Shown one piece after another: positions 19,068 to 27,250 of a stretch of DNA of 64,000 nt. The notes under the pieces are model-generated. The model made no database searches. It was not told the origin of the DNA and saw only the letters and a program-made list of their open reading frames with translations. Location: assembly GCA_900465915.1 (NCBI GenBank), contig UBKJ01000015.1, forward strand, positions 1 to 64,000, given 5' to 3'. Numbering within the stretch: position 1 is the stretch's first letter; each line of letters begins with the position of its first letter. The DNA comes from Hyphomicrobiales bacterium (GTDB lineage Bacteria; Pseudomonadota; Alphaproteobacteria; Rhizobiales; Rhizobiaceae). The position numbers and the translations under genes are program-made.

Positions 19068-20219
19068 TCAATTACGGAATTTTTTGCGCGCATGCTCCAG
19101 CGCGGCGACGCCGAGCCCGGCGAGCAGCGCCCAGAAGGCCGAGCCGACGCCGAAGAAGGCCATGCCGGAGGCCGTCACCGCGAAGGTGACGGTGGCGGCG
19201 AGCCGCTCCTGCTCGTCCTTCAGCGCCAGCGCCATGGCGTTGATGAAGGGGCCGGTCAGCGCCAGCCCCGCCACCAGCGCGATGAGCGAGACGGGCAGCA
19301 CGGCGAAGATCGCCACCAGCGACGCGCCGAACAGCGCGAAGACCACATAGATCGCCGCATAGACCGGCCCGGTCAGCCAGCGCTTGTGCGGATCGGGATG
19401 CGCGTCGGGATTGGTGCAGAGCGCCGCCGAGATGGCGGCGAGGTTGCTGGTCGCCGCGCCGAAGGGGGCGGTGACCAGCGAGCACAGGCCGGTGACGCGC
19501 AGGCAGGCGCTGGTCGGCGGCTCGTAGCCCGACGCGCGCAGCACGGCGAAGCCGGGCAGGTTCTGCGAGGCCATAGTGACGAGATAAAGCGGCAGGGCGA
19601 GGCCGATGATCGCGCCGGCGTGGAATTGCGGCCAGACCAGCGTCAGCGTCGAGATTTCCGGCGCGGGCAGCGACGGCGAGCGGCCGGTGACGAGCGCGTA
19701 GAAGACGCCGATCACCAGCACCGCGATGACGGCGAGCGAGGGATTGAACAGCCGGATCAGGAAGAACAGCGCCGCCAGCGGCAGCACGAAGGCCGGATCG
19801 ATCGGCACGGTTTTCGCGGCCGCGATGACGAAGCTCAGAAGCACGCCCGCCAGCATGCCGGAGGCGACCGAGGCGGGAATGCGCGACACCAGCACCGAGA
19901 GCTGGCGCACCAGCCCGGTGGCGATCAGCGCCAGCGCCGTGACGATGAAGGCGCCGACCGCTTCGGGAAAGGTGAAGCCGCTGCTCGCGCCGATCAGCGC
20001 CAGGCCCGGCGTGGACCAGGCCGCGATGATCGGCATCTTGTAGCGCATGCTGAGCCAGGCGGAGGCTGCGGCGACGGCGAGGCAGACGGCGGTGACCCAG
20101 CTCGCGGTCTGCTCCTGCGTCGCGCCCAGGACCTTGGCCGCGGCGATGATCAGCGCCAGCGTGCCGCCGAAGCCGACGATGGCCGCCACCGCCGCGGATG
20201 CGAAGACCGAAAAGCGCAT
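19068..20219 (-). CDS. benE: BenE-type benzoate/H+ symporter family protein
   Basis: 383 residues, nearly all hydrophobic, about 11-12 transmembrane segments. YKMPIIAAWSTPGLALI near residue 65 and LYLVTMASQNLPGFAVLRASGY are characteristic of the benzoate:proton symporter BenE family. The substrate here is uncertain, because no aromatic-degradation genes are present and many rhizobial members are annotated by homology only. Its start lies 3 nt after the stop of the alpha/beta hydrolase, with its SD (GGAG) inside the hydrolase's last codons, so the two are one operon. Confidence 0.85.
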   Translation of the reverse strand: MRFSVFASAAVAAIVGFGGTLALIIAAAKVLGATQEQTASWVTAVCLAVAAASAWLSMRYKMPIIAAWSTPGLALIGASSGFTFPEAVGAFIVTALALIATGLVRQLSVLVSRIPASVASGMLAGVLLSFVIAAAKTVPIDPAFVLPLAALFFLIRLFNPSLAVIAVLVIGVFYALVTGRSPSLPAPEISTLTLVWPQFHAGAIIGLALPLYLVTMASQNLPGFAVLRASGYEPPTSACLRVTGLCSLVTAPFGAATSNLAAISAALCTNPDAHPDPHKRWLTGPVYAAIYVVFALFGASLVAIFAVLPVSLIALVAGLALTGPFINAMALALKDEQERLAATVTFAVTASGMAFFGVGSAFWALLAGLGVAALEHARKKFRN

Positions 20220-20222
20220 GGA

Positions 20223-20987
20223 TCAGGCTCCGACGCGGTCGGCGAGGCCGGAGACGGCGCCGATCAGGAGGTCGAGGTCCTGCGGCCGCGACAGCCGGTG
20301 GTCGCCGTCGCGCACCAGGGTCAGCGTCACGTCGTCGACGGGCAGGTGCTCGACCAGCTTCAGCGCATGGGCGTAAGGCACGTCGGCGTCTTGCATGCCC
20401 TGCAGGATATGCACCGGGCAGCCGGTCTCGATGACGCCTTCGAGCACGCGGTTGCGGCGTCCGTCCTCGATCAGCGCGCGGGTATAGACGTAAGGATTGG
20501 GCGCGTAGTCGGACGGCTCCTCGAAATAGCCCTTCTCAGTGAGGTCGCGCCTCTGCGCCTCCGTCAGCGCCGGCTCGACCAGCTCGGCGGTGAAATCGGG
20601 CGCGGGCGCGATCAGCACCATGCCGGCCGGGGCGAGGCCCTGCTTCTTCAATTCCTGCGCCATGCGCAGCGCGATCCAGCCGCCCATGGAGGAGCCGACC
20701 AGAATCTGCGGCCCTTGCGCGAAGCGGCGATAGACGGCGAGGCTTTCGGCCAGCCAGCGCGAAATCGTGCCCTGGTTGAAGTCGCCGCCGGATTCGCCGT
20801 GGCCGGAATAGTCGTGGCGCAGCGCGGCGTGGCCGGTCTGCTCCGCCCATGCGTCGAGCGCCGCGGCCTTGGTTCCGAGCATGTCGGAGCGGTAGCCGCC
20901 GAGCCAGACGACGCCGGGAGCGGCGCCCGCGCGATGGCGCACGGCGATCGGCGCTCCGTCGACGTCGATGAATTCCGCAACGCTCAT
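20223..20987 (-). CDS. Alpha/beta hydrolase (ABHD10-like)
   Basis: 254 residues, serine hydrolase fold: oxyanion region VVWLGGYRSDM, nucleophile elbow VGSSMGGW (Ser100), acid LQGMQDADVPY, and histidine RDGDHRL. The motif DYSGHGESGGDF after strand 4 is typical of the ABHD10/YqiA-like family that includes lipases and thioesterases. Substrate unknown. Two ATGs are possible; 20987 has CGGGAG 6 nt upstream while 20993 abuts it, so 20987 is preferred. It is the first gene of the pair with benE and divergent from infC. Confidence 0.85.
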   Translation of the reverse strand: MSVAEFIDVDGAPIAVRHRAGAAPGVVWLGGYRSDMLGTKAAALDAWAEQTGHAALRHDYSGHGESGGDFNQGTISRWLAESLAVYRRFAQGPQILVGSSMGGWIALRMAQELKKQGLAPAGMVLIAPAPDFTAELVEPALTEAQRRDLTEKGYFEEPSDYAPNPYVYTRALIEDGRRNRVLEGVIETGCPVHILQGMQDADVPYAHALKLVEHLPVDDVTLTLVRDGDHRLSRPQDLDLLIGAVSGLADRVGA

Positions 20988-21263
20988 GCGCATCTCCCGA
21001 AGCAGTCTTTCGTTCCGGTCGCACTCTTGCCACGGCGCGGCGCGGGAGAAAACCCGCCCGGCGGAGAAGCGTGGCGAAACCGTGGCGGATGTGACCGATT
21101 TGCCGCTTTTTTCGCGTGAAAACGCACTTTATGATGCGGGGGTGATTTTTCCTGGCAAAGATGCTATTGACTTCGCCGTCCGCTTGACCACATTTCCGCC
21201 TTCGAGTGCGGTTCGATGGGCAGGACATCCGACCGTATTGACAACATTCAGGAGTTAACGACC

Positions 21264-21800
21264 ATTCGCCGACCGTTCAGAGCGACGCCGGTCCAGAAAG
21301 ACGGACCGCGCTCCAACCGTGATATCCGGGTTCCCCGGGTGCAGCTTATCGACGCCGAAGGCCAGAACCACGGCAATGTCTCCATTCAGGACGCCATCGC
21401 CATGGCGGAGGAAGCGGGGCTCGATCTCGTCGAGATCGTTCCGAACGCCGAACCGCCGGTCTGCAAGATCGTCGATCTGGGCAAGCTGAAATATCAGAAC
21501 CAGAAGAAAGCCGCCGAGGCGCGCAAGAAGCAGAAGACGGTCGAGATCAAGGAAATCAAGATGCGGCCGAACATTGACACCCATGACTATGAGGTGAAGA
21601 TGAAGGCCGTGCAGCGTTTCTTCGAGGAAGGCGACAAGGTCAAGGTCACGCTGCGTTTCCGCGGCCGCGAGATGGCGCACCAGGAACTGGGTATGAAGCT
21701 TCTCCTGCGCGTCAAGGACGACACCGCCGAGATCGCCAAGGTGGAATCCGAGCCGAAGCTCGAAGGCCGCCAGATGATGATGGTGCTCGCCCCCCGCTGA
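21264..21800 (+). CDS. infC: Translation initiation factor IF-3, ATT start
   Basis: IF3 binds the 30S subunit and polices start-codon choice. 178 residues: N-domain ([13 protein letters not shown]...[18 protein letters not shown]), lysine-rich linker, C-domain ([17 protein letters not shown]...[16 protein letters not shown]). No ATG is available at the right place; AGGAG at 21250-21254 lies 9 nt before ATT 21264, giving [20 protein letters not shown], the expected rhizobial N-terminus. A non-canonical ATT start allows IF3 to repress its own mRNA, as in E. coli. A more distal in-frame ATG (21216) would add non-conserved residues. A terminator follows at 21876. Confidence 0.96.
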   Translation: MRRPFRATPVQKDGPRSNRDIRVPRVQLIDAEGQNHGNVSIQDAIAMAEEAGLDLVEIVPNAEPPVCKIVDLGKLKYQNQKKAAEARKKQKTVEIKEIKMRPNIDTHDYEVKMKAVQRFFEEGDKVKVTLRFRGREMAHQELGMKLLLRVKDDTAEIAKVESEPKLEGRQMMMVLAPR

Positions 21801-21834
21801 TCGTTTCCCGTGCCCAAGCGGCGCGACAGGGATA

Positions 21835-21870
21835 CAAGAGGCGTGGAGCGCCGCAGGCGCGACGGGGAAC
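21835..21870 (+). repeat. 36-bp intergenic repeat, copy A (partial unit 21821-21834 in front)
   Basis: Unit begins CAAGAGGCGTGGAGCGC and ends GCGCGACGGGGAAC; the centre GCGCC-GCAG-GCGC is a short dyad. The same unit recurs at 22066, 22838 and 22878. The preceding GCGCGACAGGGATAC matches the 3' end of copy C, so a truncated tandem partner is present. Confidence 0.85.
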
Positions 21871-21875
21871 GAACA

Positions 21876-21906
21876 AAGAAGCCGCCTTCGGGCGGCTTTT
21901 GTTTTG
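21876..21906 (+). terminator. Rho-independent terminator after infC
   Basis: AAGCCGCC-TTCG-GGCGGCTT stem with UUCG tetraloop, followed by TTGTTTT; it directly follows repeat copy A. Confidence 0.9.
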
Positions 21907-21923
21907 GGCGCGCGATTCAGCGG

Positions 21924-21952
21924 TTGCGTTTTTCCGCGTCTATGCCTATAAG
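21924..21952 (+). promoter_or_regulatory. Promoter for rpmI-rplT
   Basis: -35 TTGCGT (21924-21929), 17-bp spacer, -10 TATAAG (21947-21952). It lies just after the infC terminator, so rpmI-rplT has its own transcript with a leader of about 160 nt. Confidence 0.65.
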
Positions 21953-21962
21953 GCCGCGTTCG

Positions 21963-21992
21963 AACCGCCCGGCAGGGCATGCCGTGGCGGTT
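21963..21992 (+). promoter_or_regulatory. Leader hairpin upstream of rpmI
   Basis: AACCGCC (21963-21969) pairs with GGCGGTT (21986-21992) in the rpmI leader, around a loop containing GGCAGGGCATGCC. L20 autoregulation through leader RNA is known for rpmI-rplT in other bacteria; whether this hairpin takes part is inference. Confidence 0.35.
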
Positions 21993-22065
21993 TCGTATGC
22001 TTTCCGGGCTTTGGTCGGCCCGGAAGTGAAATTAGTTCCCGGTCCGCCGGCGAGCGCGTCTCGAA

Positions 22066-22101
22066 CAAGAGGCGTGGAGCGCTAAAAGCGCGACGGGGAA
22101 C
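22066..22101 (+). repeat. 36-bp intergenic repeat, copy B
   Basis: CAAGAGGCGTGGAGCGC then TAAAA then GCGCGACGGGGAAC: same ends as copy A with a variant centre that keeps the GCGC...GCGC dyad. It ends 20 nt before the rpmI start, and the rpmI SD (AAGGAG) follows it. Confidence 0.85.
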
Positions 22102-22121
22102 GCAAAATAAGGAGTAGCAAA

Positions 22122-22322
22122 ATGCCCAAGATGAAGACCAAATCGGCCGCCAAGAAGCGGTTCAAGATCACCGGCACGGGCAAGGTCAAGGCCGCCGCCG
22201 CCGGCAAGCGTCATGGCATGATCAAGCGTTCGAACAAGTTCATTCGCGATGCGCGCGGCACGATGGTTCTGGCCGACGCCGACGCGAAGATCGTGAAGCA
22301 GTTCCTGCCGAACGGCCTCTAA
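22122..22322 (+). CDS. rpmI: 50S ribosomal protein L35
   Basis: 66 residues, very basic: [20 protein letters not shown] at the N-terminus and the tail VKQFLPNGL match bacterial L35. SD AAGGAG 7-8 nt upstream of the ATG. rplT follows after 26 nt with its own SD (GAAGGAG). Confidence 0.98.
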   Translation: MPKMKTKSAAKKRFKITGTGKVKAAAAGKRHGMIKRSNKFIRDARGTMVLADADAKIVKQFLPNGL

Positions 22323-22348
22323 GACAAGTCTGAGAAGGAGATCATAAC

Positions 22349-22753
22349 ATGGCACGCGTAAAACGGGGCGTCACCGCCCACGCCAAGCACAAGAAGGTTC
22401 TGGATCAGGCCGCCGGCTTCCGTGGCCGCCGCAAGAACACCATCCGCACCGCCAAGGCGGCCGTGGACCGTTCGAAGCAGTACGCCTATCGCGACCGCAA
22501 GAACCGCAAGCGTTCGTTCCGCGCCCTGTGGATCCAGCGCATCAACGCCGCCGTCCGCGAGCATGGCCTGACCTATGGCCGCTTCATCGACGGTCTGGCC
22601 AAGGCCGGCATCGAGATCGACCGCAAGGTCCTGTCCGACGTCGCGATCCACGAGCCGGAAGCTTTCGGCGCGCTGATCGCCTCGGCCAAGAAGGCGCTCG
22701 AATATCTCAAGAACACCGAGACGCCGAACGCTTTTGAAGGCGCTGTCCGCTAA
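22349..22753 (+). CDS. rplT: 50S ribosomal protein L20
   Basis: 134 residues. [20 protein letters not shown] and [20 protein letters not shown] are the conserved L20 N-terminus; SYGR-like [20 protein letters not shown] follows. It binds 23S rRNA early in 50S assembly and in many bacteria represses rpmI-rplT. A terminator follows at 22788. Confidence 0.98.
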   Translation: MARVKRGVTAHAKHKKVLDQAAGFRGRRKNTIRTAKAAVDRSKQYAYRDRKNRKRSFRALWIQRINAAVREHGLTYGRFIDGLAKAGIEIDRKVLSDVAIHEPEAFGALIASAKKALEYLKNTETPNAFEGAVR

Positions 22754-22787
22754 GCCAGCAGCCTTTCCCATAGCGATCGACATATTG

Positions 22788-22824
22788 GGAACCCGCGCTG
22801 GCTCGGCTGGCGCGGGTTTTTCTC
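22788..22824 (+). terminator. Rho-independent terminator after rplT
   Basis: AACCCGCGC (22790-22798) pairs with GCGCGGGTT (22810-22818), followed by TTTCTCTTT. It separates rpmI-rplT from pheST. Confidence 0.85.
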
Positions 22825-22837
22825 TTTCAGGACTTAG

Positions 22838-22873
22838 CAAGAGGCGCGGAGCGCTGTAAGCGCGACAGGGATA
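22838..22873 (+). repeat. 36-bp intergenic repeat, copy C
   Basis: CAAGAGGCGCGGAGCGC-TGTAA-GCGCGACAGGGATA; a few substitutions from copies A and D. It is in direct tandem with copy D, separated by 4 nt. Confidence 0.85.
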
Positions 22874-22877
22874 CAGA

Positions 22878-22913
22878 CAAGAGGCGTGGAGCGCCGCAGG
22901 CGCGACGGGGAAT
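22878..22913 (+). repeat. 36-bp intergenic repeat, copy D, at the pheS ribosome-binding site
   Basis: Same as copy A over 35 of 36 positions by eye. Its 3' end GGGGAA lies 8 nt before the pheS ATG (22920) and is the best SD-like purine tract there, so the repeat seems to supply or overlap the pheS ribosome-binding site. Confidence 0.8.
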
Positions 22914-22919
22914 GTAGAG

Positions 22920-24029
22920 ATGAGCGATCTGGAACAACTGGAACGGACTATTCTGGCGGATATCGCCAATGCGGCCGACGAGCAGGCCATCGAGGCGGTG
23001 CGCGTCGCGGCGCTCGGCAAGAAGGGAACGGTTTCGGAAAAGCTGAAGACGCTCGGCTCCATGTCGCCGGAAGAGCGTCAGGCGCAGGGTCCGGCCATCA
23101 ACGGGCTGAAGAACCGCGTCACCGAGGCGTTGGCCGAGCGCAAGACGAGCTTGCGCAAGGCGGCGGTCGCCGCCCGGCTGGAGCGCGAGAAGGTGGACGT
23201 CACGCTGCCGGTGCGCGAAAGCGCCGCCTCGCGCGGGCGCATTCATCCGATTTCGCAGGTCATCGACGAGATCACCGCCATCTTCGCCGATATGGGCTTC
23301 TCCATCGCCGAGGGGCCGGATATCGAGACGGATTACTACAATTTCACCGCGCTGAATTTCCCCGAAGGGCATCCGGCGCGCGAGATGCACGACACCTTCT
23401 TCTTCAACCCGGACGCGACGGGCGAGCGCAAGTTGCTGCGCACGCACACCTCGCCGGTGCAGGTGCACACGATGGAGAAGTTCGCCGCCATCCGTGACAA
23501 GGAAGGCCGCGACGAGCCGATCCGCATCGTGATCCCCGGCAAGACCTACCGCATGGATTCCGACGCCACCCATTCGCCGATGTTCCATCAGGTGGAGGGC
23601 CTCGTCGTGGACAAGGCGGCCAATGTCGCCAACATGAAATGGGTGCTGGAGGAGTTCTGCAAGGCCTTCTTCGAGGTGCCTTCGGTGACGATGCGCATGC
23701 GCCCGTCCTTCTTCCCCTTCACCGAGCCGTCGCTGGAAGTGGATATCCAGTGCGACCGCTCAGGCCCGCATGTGAAGTTCGGCGAGGGCAGCGACTGGCT
23801 GGAGATTCTGGGCTGCGGCATGGTGCATCCGAACGTGCTGCGCATGTCGGGCTATGACCCGGAAGTCTATCAGGGCTTCGCCTGGGGCATGGGCATCGAC
23901 CGCATCGCCATGCTGAAATACGGCATGCCGGACCTGCGCGCCTTCTTCGACGCCGATGTGCGCTGGCTCGATCATTACGGTTTCCGCCCGCTCGATATCC
24001 CGACGCTGTTCGGCGGCCTGAGCGCGTAA
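22920..24029 (+). CDS. pheS: Phenylalanine-tRNA ligase alpha subunit
   Basis: Class II synthetase catalytic subunit, 369 residues. The N-terminal coiled coil ([14 protein letters not shown]...) binds tRNA; motif 1 [19 protein letters not shown], motif 2 around [16 protein letters not shown], then [15 protein letters not shown], and motif 3 [16 protein letters not shown]. It forms an alpha2-beta2 enzyme with PheT, encoded 20 nt downstream with SD AGGAAGGA. Confidence 0.98.
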   Translation: MSDLEQLERTILADIANAADEQAIEAVRVAALGKKGTVSEKLKTLGSMSPEERQAQGPAINGLKNRVTEALAERKTSLRKAAVAARLEREKVDVTLPVRESAASRGRIHPISQVIDEITAIFADMGFSIAEGPDIETDYYNFTALNFPEGHPAREMHDTFFFNPDATGERKLLRTHTSPVQVHTMEKFAAIRDKEGRDEPIRIVIPGKTYRMDSDATHSPMFHQVEGLVVDKAANVANMKWVLEEFCKAFFEVPSVTMRMRPSFFPFTEPSLEVDIQCDRSGPHVKFGEGSDWLEILGCGMVHPNVLRMSGYDPEVYQGFAWGMGIDRIAMLKYGMPDLRAFFDADVRWLDHYGFRPLDIPTLFGGLSA

Positions 24030-24049
24030 GACAGGAAGGACGACAAGAG

Positions 24050-26464
24050 ATGAAATTCACGCTTTCTTGGCTCAAGGATCACCTCGAAACCGACGCGACG
24101 CTGGATCAGATCGTCGAGAAGCTGACCGATATCGGTCTGGAAGTGGAATCGGTCGACGACCGCGCCGCCTTCAAGGCCTTCAAGATCGCCAAGGTCCTGA
24201 CCGCCGTGCAGCACCCCGACGCGGACAAATTGCGCGTTCTCACCGTCGACACGGGCGACGGCAAGCCGGTGCAGGTGGTCTGCGGCGCGCCCAATGCGCG
24301 CGCCGGCCTCGTCGGCGTTCTCGGCCGTCCGGGCGATTATGTTCCGGGCCTCGACGTGACCTTGTCGGTCGGCAAGATCCGCGGCGTCGAAAGCTTCGGC
24401 ATGATGTGCTCGGAGCGCGAGCTGGAGCTTTCCGACGAGCATGACGGCATCATCGACCTGCCCGCCGACACGCCGGTCGGAGCCAGCTTCGCCGCCCTGA
24501 TGGGCCTCGACGATCCGGTGATCGAAATCGGCCTGACGCCGAACCGCGCCGACTGCGCCGGCGTGCGCGGCGTCGCGCGCGATCTCGCCGCCGCAGGGCT
24601 TGGCGCGCTGAAGGAACTGGCCGCAGCGCCGGCCAAGGGCGAGGGTGAGACGCCGGTCAAGGTCGTGCTCGATCAGGATGCGGAAAACCCGTTCTGCCTC
24701 GGCTTCGCGCTGCGCATGGTCAGGGGCGTCAAGAACGGCCCCAGCCCGAAATGGATGCAGCAGCGGCTCAAGGCCATCGGCCTGCGCCCGATCAACGCGC
24801 TGGTGGACGTGACCAATTACGTCACCTTCGATCTCGGCCGTCCGCTGCACGTCTTCGACGCCGCCAAGGTCAAGGGTGACCTGACCGTGCGCGCGGCGAA
24901 GGACGGCGAGACCATTCTCGGCCTCGACCAACGCGAATACAGGTTCAAGCCCGGCATGTATGTCATTGCCGACGCGAACGGCCCCGAATCCATCGCCGGC
25001 GTCATGGGCGGCGAGCATTCGGGCTGCGACGAGAACACGACCGACGTGCTGATCGAATCGGCCTTGTGGGACCCGCGCGCCATCGCCCGCACGGGCCGGG
25101 AGCTGGGCATCGTCACCGATGCGCGCTATCGCTTCGAGCGCGGCGTGGACCCGGAAATGATGATCCCCGGCGCGGAGATCGCCACCCGGCTGGTGCTGGA
25201 GCTGTGCGGCGGAACGCCGACCGCGCTCGACGTGGTGGGCTACACGCCGGCCGCGCCGCGCGTCGTCGATTTCCCGGTGTCGGAAGTCAAGCGCCTGACC
25301 GGCATCGACGTTTCCTATGACGACGCTTTCGCCATCCTCCAGCGCCTCGGCTTCGGCGTCGAGGGCGACGGAAAGACGATTCATGCGACCGTGCCGAGCT
25401 GGCGCGGCGATGTGGAAGGCAAGGCCGATCTGGTCGAGGAAGTCATGCGCATCCACGGCGTCAACCGGATCGCGCCGCAGCCGCTGCCGAGCCATGGCGC
25501 GGTCAACGGGCGCATCCTGACCATGCTGCAAATCCGCACCCGCCACGCCCGCCGCATGCTCGCCTCGCGCGGCATGATGGAGGCCGTGACCTATTCCTTC
25601 ATTCCGGAAGCGGCGGCGAAGGCCTTCGGCGGCGGCAAGCCGGAACTGAAGCTCGCCAACCCCATCGCCGCCGACATGTCGGACATGCGTCCCTCGCTGC
25701 TGCCGGGCCTGCTGGCTGCGGCCCAGCGCAATGCGGATCGCGGCTTCGGCGATCTGGCCCTGTTCGAGGTGTCGGGCGTCTATGAAGGCGATACGCCGGA
25801 GAAGCAGCGCCGCGTGGCGGCGGGCGTGCGCCGCGGCACGGCGCGCGTGGATGGCGCGGGCCGCTTCTGGTCCGGCAACGCCGCGCCGGTCGGCGTGTTC
25901 GACGCCAAGGCCGATGCGCTGGCCGCGCTCGAAGCCGCCGGCGCGCCGGTGGACCGCGTGCAGATCGAGGCCGGCGGTCCGGCATGGTTCCATCCGGGCC
26001 GCTCCGGCACGCTGAAGCTCGGCCCCAAGGTGGTGCTGGGTTACTTCGGCGAGTTCCACCCGGACACGCTGGAGGCGCTCGACCTGTCCGGCGCGCTCTG
26101 CGGTTTCGAGGTCTTCATCGACGCGATCCCGGAGCCGAAGGCGAAAGCCACCCGCACCAAACCGGCTCTGTCGCTGTCGCAGTTCCAGAGCCTCAAGCGC
26201 GACTACGCCTTCGTAGTCGACGCGGGCGTGGAAGCGGGCAATCTGGTGCGCGCCGTGTCGTCGGCCGACAAGAAGCTGATCGCCGGCGTGCAGGTGTTCG
26301 ACGTCTTCACCGGCGGCTCGCTCGGCGAAGGCAAGAAGTCGATCGCGGTGGAGGTGCTTCTGCAACCGCAGGACCGCACGCTGACCGACGAGGATCTGGA
26401 CGCGCTGTCGAAGCAGATCGTCGCCAGCGTCGCCAAACAGACCGGCGGCGTGCTGCGCGGTTGA
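24050..26464 (+). CDS. pheT: Phenylalanine-tRNA ligase beta subunit
   Basis: 804 residues, full length. In order: N-terminal [26 protein letters not shown]-fold tRNA-binding domain ([20 protein letters not shown], ~40-150), B3/B4 editing domain ([29 protein letters not shown]), B5 domain, and C-terminal anticodon-binding FDX-ACB domain ([19 protein letters not shown]). Ends at a bidirectional terminator. Confidence 0.98.
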   Translation: MKFTLSWLKDHLETDATLDQIVEKLTDIGLEVESVDDRAAFKAFKIAKVLTAVQHPDADKLRVLTVDTGDGKPVQVVCGAPNARAGLVGVLGRPGDYVPGLDVTLSVGKIRGVESFGMMCSERELELSDEHDGIIDLPADTPVGASFAALMGLDDPVIEIGLTPNRADCAGVRGVARDLAAAGLGALKELAAAPAKGEGETPVKVVLDQDAENPFCLGFALRMVRGVKNGPSPKWMQQRLKAIGLRPINALVDVTNYVTFDLGRPLHVFDAAKVKGDLTVRAAKDGETILGLDQREYRFKPGMYVIADANGPESIAGVMGGEHSGCDENTTDVLIESALWDPRAIARTGRELGIVTDARYRFERGVDPEMMIPGAEIATRLVLELCGGTPTALDVVGYTPAAPRVVDFPVSEVKRLTGIDVSYDDAFAILQRLGFGVEGDGKTIHATVPSWRGDVEGKADLVEEVMRIHGVNRIAPQPLPSHGAVNGRILTMLQIRTRHARRMLASRGMMEAVTYSFIPEAAAKAFGGGKPELKLANPIAADMSDMRPSLLPGLLAAAQRNADRGFGDLALFEVSGVYEGDTPEKQRRVAAGVRRGTARVDGAGRFWSGNAAPVGVFDAKADALAALEAAGAPVDRVQIEAGGPAWFHPGRSGTLKLGPKVVLGYFGEFHPDTLEALDLSGALCGFEVFIDAIPEPKAKATRTKPALSLSQFQSLKRDYAFVVDAGVEAGNLVRAVSSADKKLIAGVQVFDVFTGGSLGEGKKSIAVEVLLQPQDRTLTDEDLDALSKQIVASVAKQTGGVLRG

Positions 26465-26485
26465 CCGCTGTCGCGCTGAACGAGA

Positions 26486-26526
26486 AAAAAGCCCGCGCGG
26501 AGCGATCCTCGCGGGCTTTTCGTTTC
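26486..26526. terminator. Bidirectional terminator between pheT and tetR-type gene
   Basis: AAAGCCCGCG (from 26488) pairs with CGCGGGCTTT (to 26519); A run on the left and TTTTCGTTT on the right serve the plus and minus transcripts. Confidence 0.85.
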
Positions 26527-26538
26527 TGGATAAAAATA

Positions 26539-27147
26539 TCAGGCCGGTTCGCTTTCCCGCGCCGGCATGGCGCGCATCGCCATGTCGATGATTTTTTGCG
26601 CCGCCGCGCGCGTGCCGCCGTCGCGCGCCTCGTAGGACAGGCTCTGCTGGAGCGCGAAATAGAACTCGGTCATCTGCGCGATGTCGGCGTCGGGCGGCAG
26701 GTCGCCGTCGCGTTGACCGCGCAGCAGCCGCTGGTGCAGGCTTTCGCGGCTGGCGTGACGGACTTCGGTCAGGAAGGCTTTCACGCCGGCGTTCTCCGGC
26801 TTGCACTGGATGGAACTGACCGAAATCATGCAGCCGCCCGAGGGGCAGGCGAAGGCGCTGTCGGCGCTCAGCTCCAGCCAGCGCCGCACGGCGTCCCGCA
26901 CCGGCTCGGTCTGCTCCAGCGCCGCATAGGCGGGCGCGCCCACCGTGCGGCGATAATAATCCGCCGCCTCGCGAAACGCCTGCTCCTTGTTGCCGAAGGC
27001 GGCGTAGAAGCTCGGCGGCGTCACGCCGATGGCGGCGGTGAAGTCGTTGATCTGGGCGCATTCATAGCCCTTGGCCCAGAAGACCTTCATCACCTTGTCC
27101 AGCGCAGCTTCGCGATCGAAACTGCGCGGGCGTCCGCGTTGCGCCAT
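26539..27147 (-). CDS. TetR/AcrR-family transcriptional regulator
   Basis: 202 residues. The N-terminal TetR DNA-binding domain has the recognition region TAAIGVTPPSFYAAFGNKEQAF (shown in the family as the helix-turn-helix end), and the C-terminal ligand domain contains ACPSGGCMIS, common in a TetR subgroup with the C-terminal domain TetR_C_16/YcdC type. It is divergent from an MFS exporter; a perfect dyad lies in the shared spacer. It probably represses the MFS gene and itself, with an efflux substrate or related compound as inducer (inference). Confidence 0.9.
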   Translation of the reverse strand: MAQRGRPRSFDREAALDKVMKVFWAKGYECAQINDFTAAIGVTPPSFYAAFGNKEQAFREAADYYRRTVGAPAYAALEQTEPVRDAVRRWLELSADSAFACPSGGCMISVSSIQCKPENAGVKAFLTEVRHASRESLHQRLLRGQRDGDLPPDADIAQMTEFYFALQQSLSYEARDGGTRAAAQKIIDMAMRAMPARESEPA

Positions 27148-27185
27148 CTCCGTTCCCTTTCTATAGCTGCCTTTATATAATTCGC

Positions 27186-27217
27186 TTGACCTCCCGGAAC
27201 AAGCCGGTATGTATTAT
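27186..27217 (+). promoter_or_regulatory. Putative promoter of the MFS gene
   Basis: TTGACC at 27186-27191, then TATGTA at 27208-27213 (16-bp spacing) or TATTAT at 27212-27217 (20 bp). The TetR-type dyad overlaps its 3' end, a position that would block RNA polymerase. Confidence 0.5.
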
Positions 27218-27235
27218 ATAGTATCGACTATATAA
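27214..27235. promoter_or_regulatory. Putative TetR-family operator
   Basis: Perfect inverted repeat: arms of 9 bp (TTATATAGT and ACTATATAA) around a 4-bp centre ATCG. It lies 15 bp upstream of the MFS start. A weaker similar AT-rich half (CTTTATATAA) occurs at 27171-27180 close to the tetR-type start. Confidence 0.75.
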
Positions 27236-27250
27236 ATCAGGATTCGTCTC

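Larger units (their letters stand above)
21801..22121 (+). other. infC-rpmI spacer: repeat units, terminator, promoter and leader
   Basis: This 321-bp spacer holds no gene. In order it contains a partial and a full copy of a 36-bp repeat, the infC terminator, a good sigma70-type promoter, a leader with a hairpin, a second repeat copy and the rpmI SD. Confidence 0.8.
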
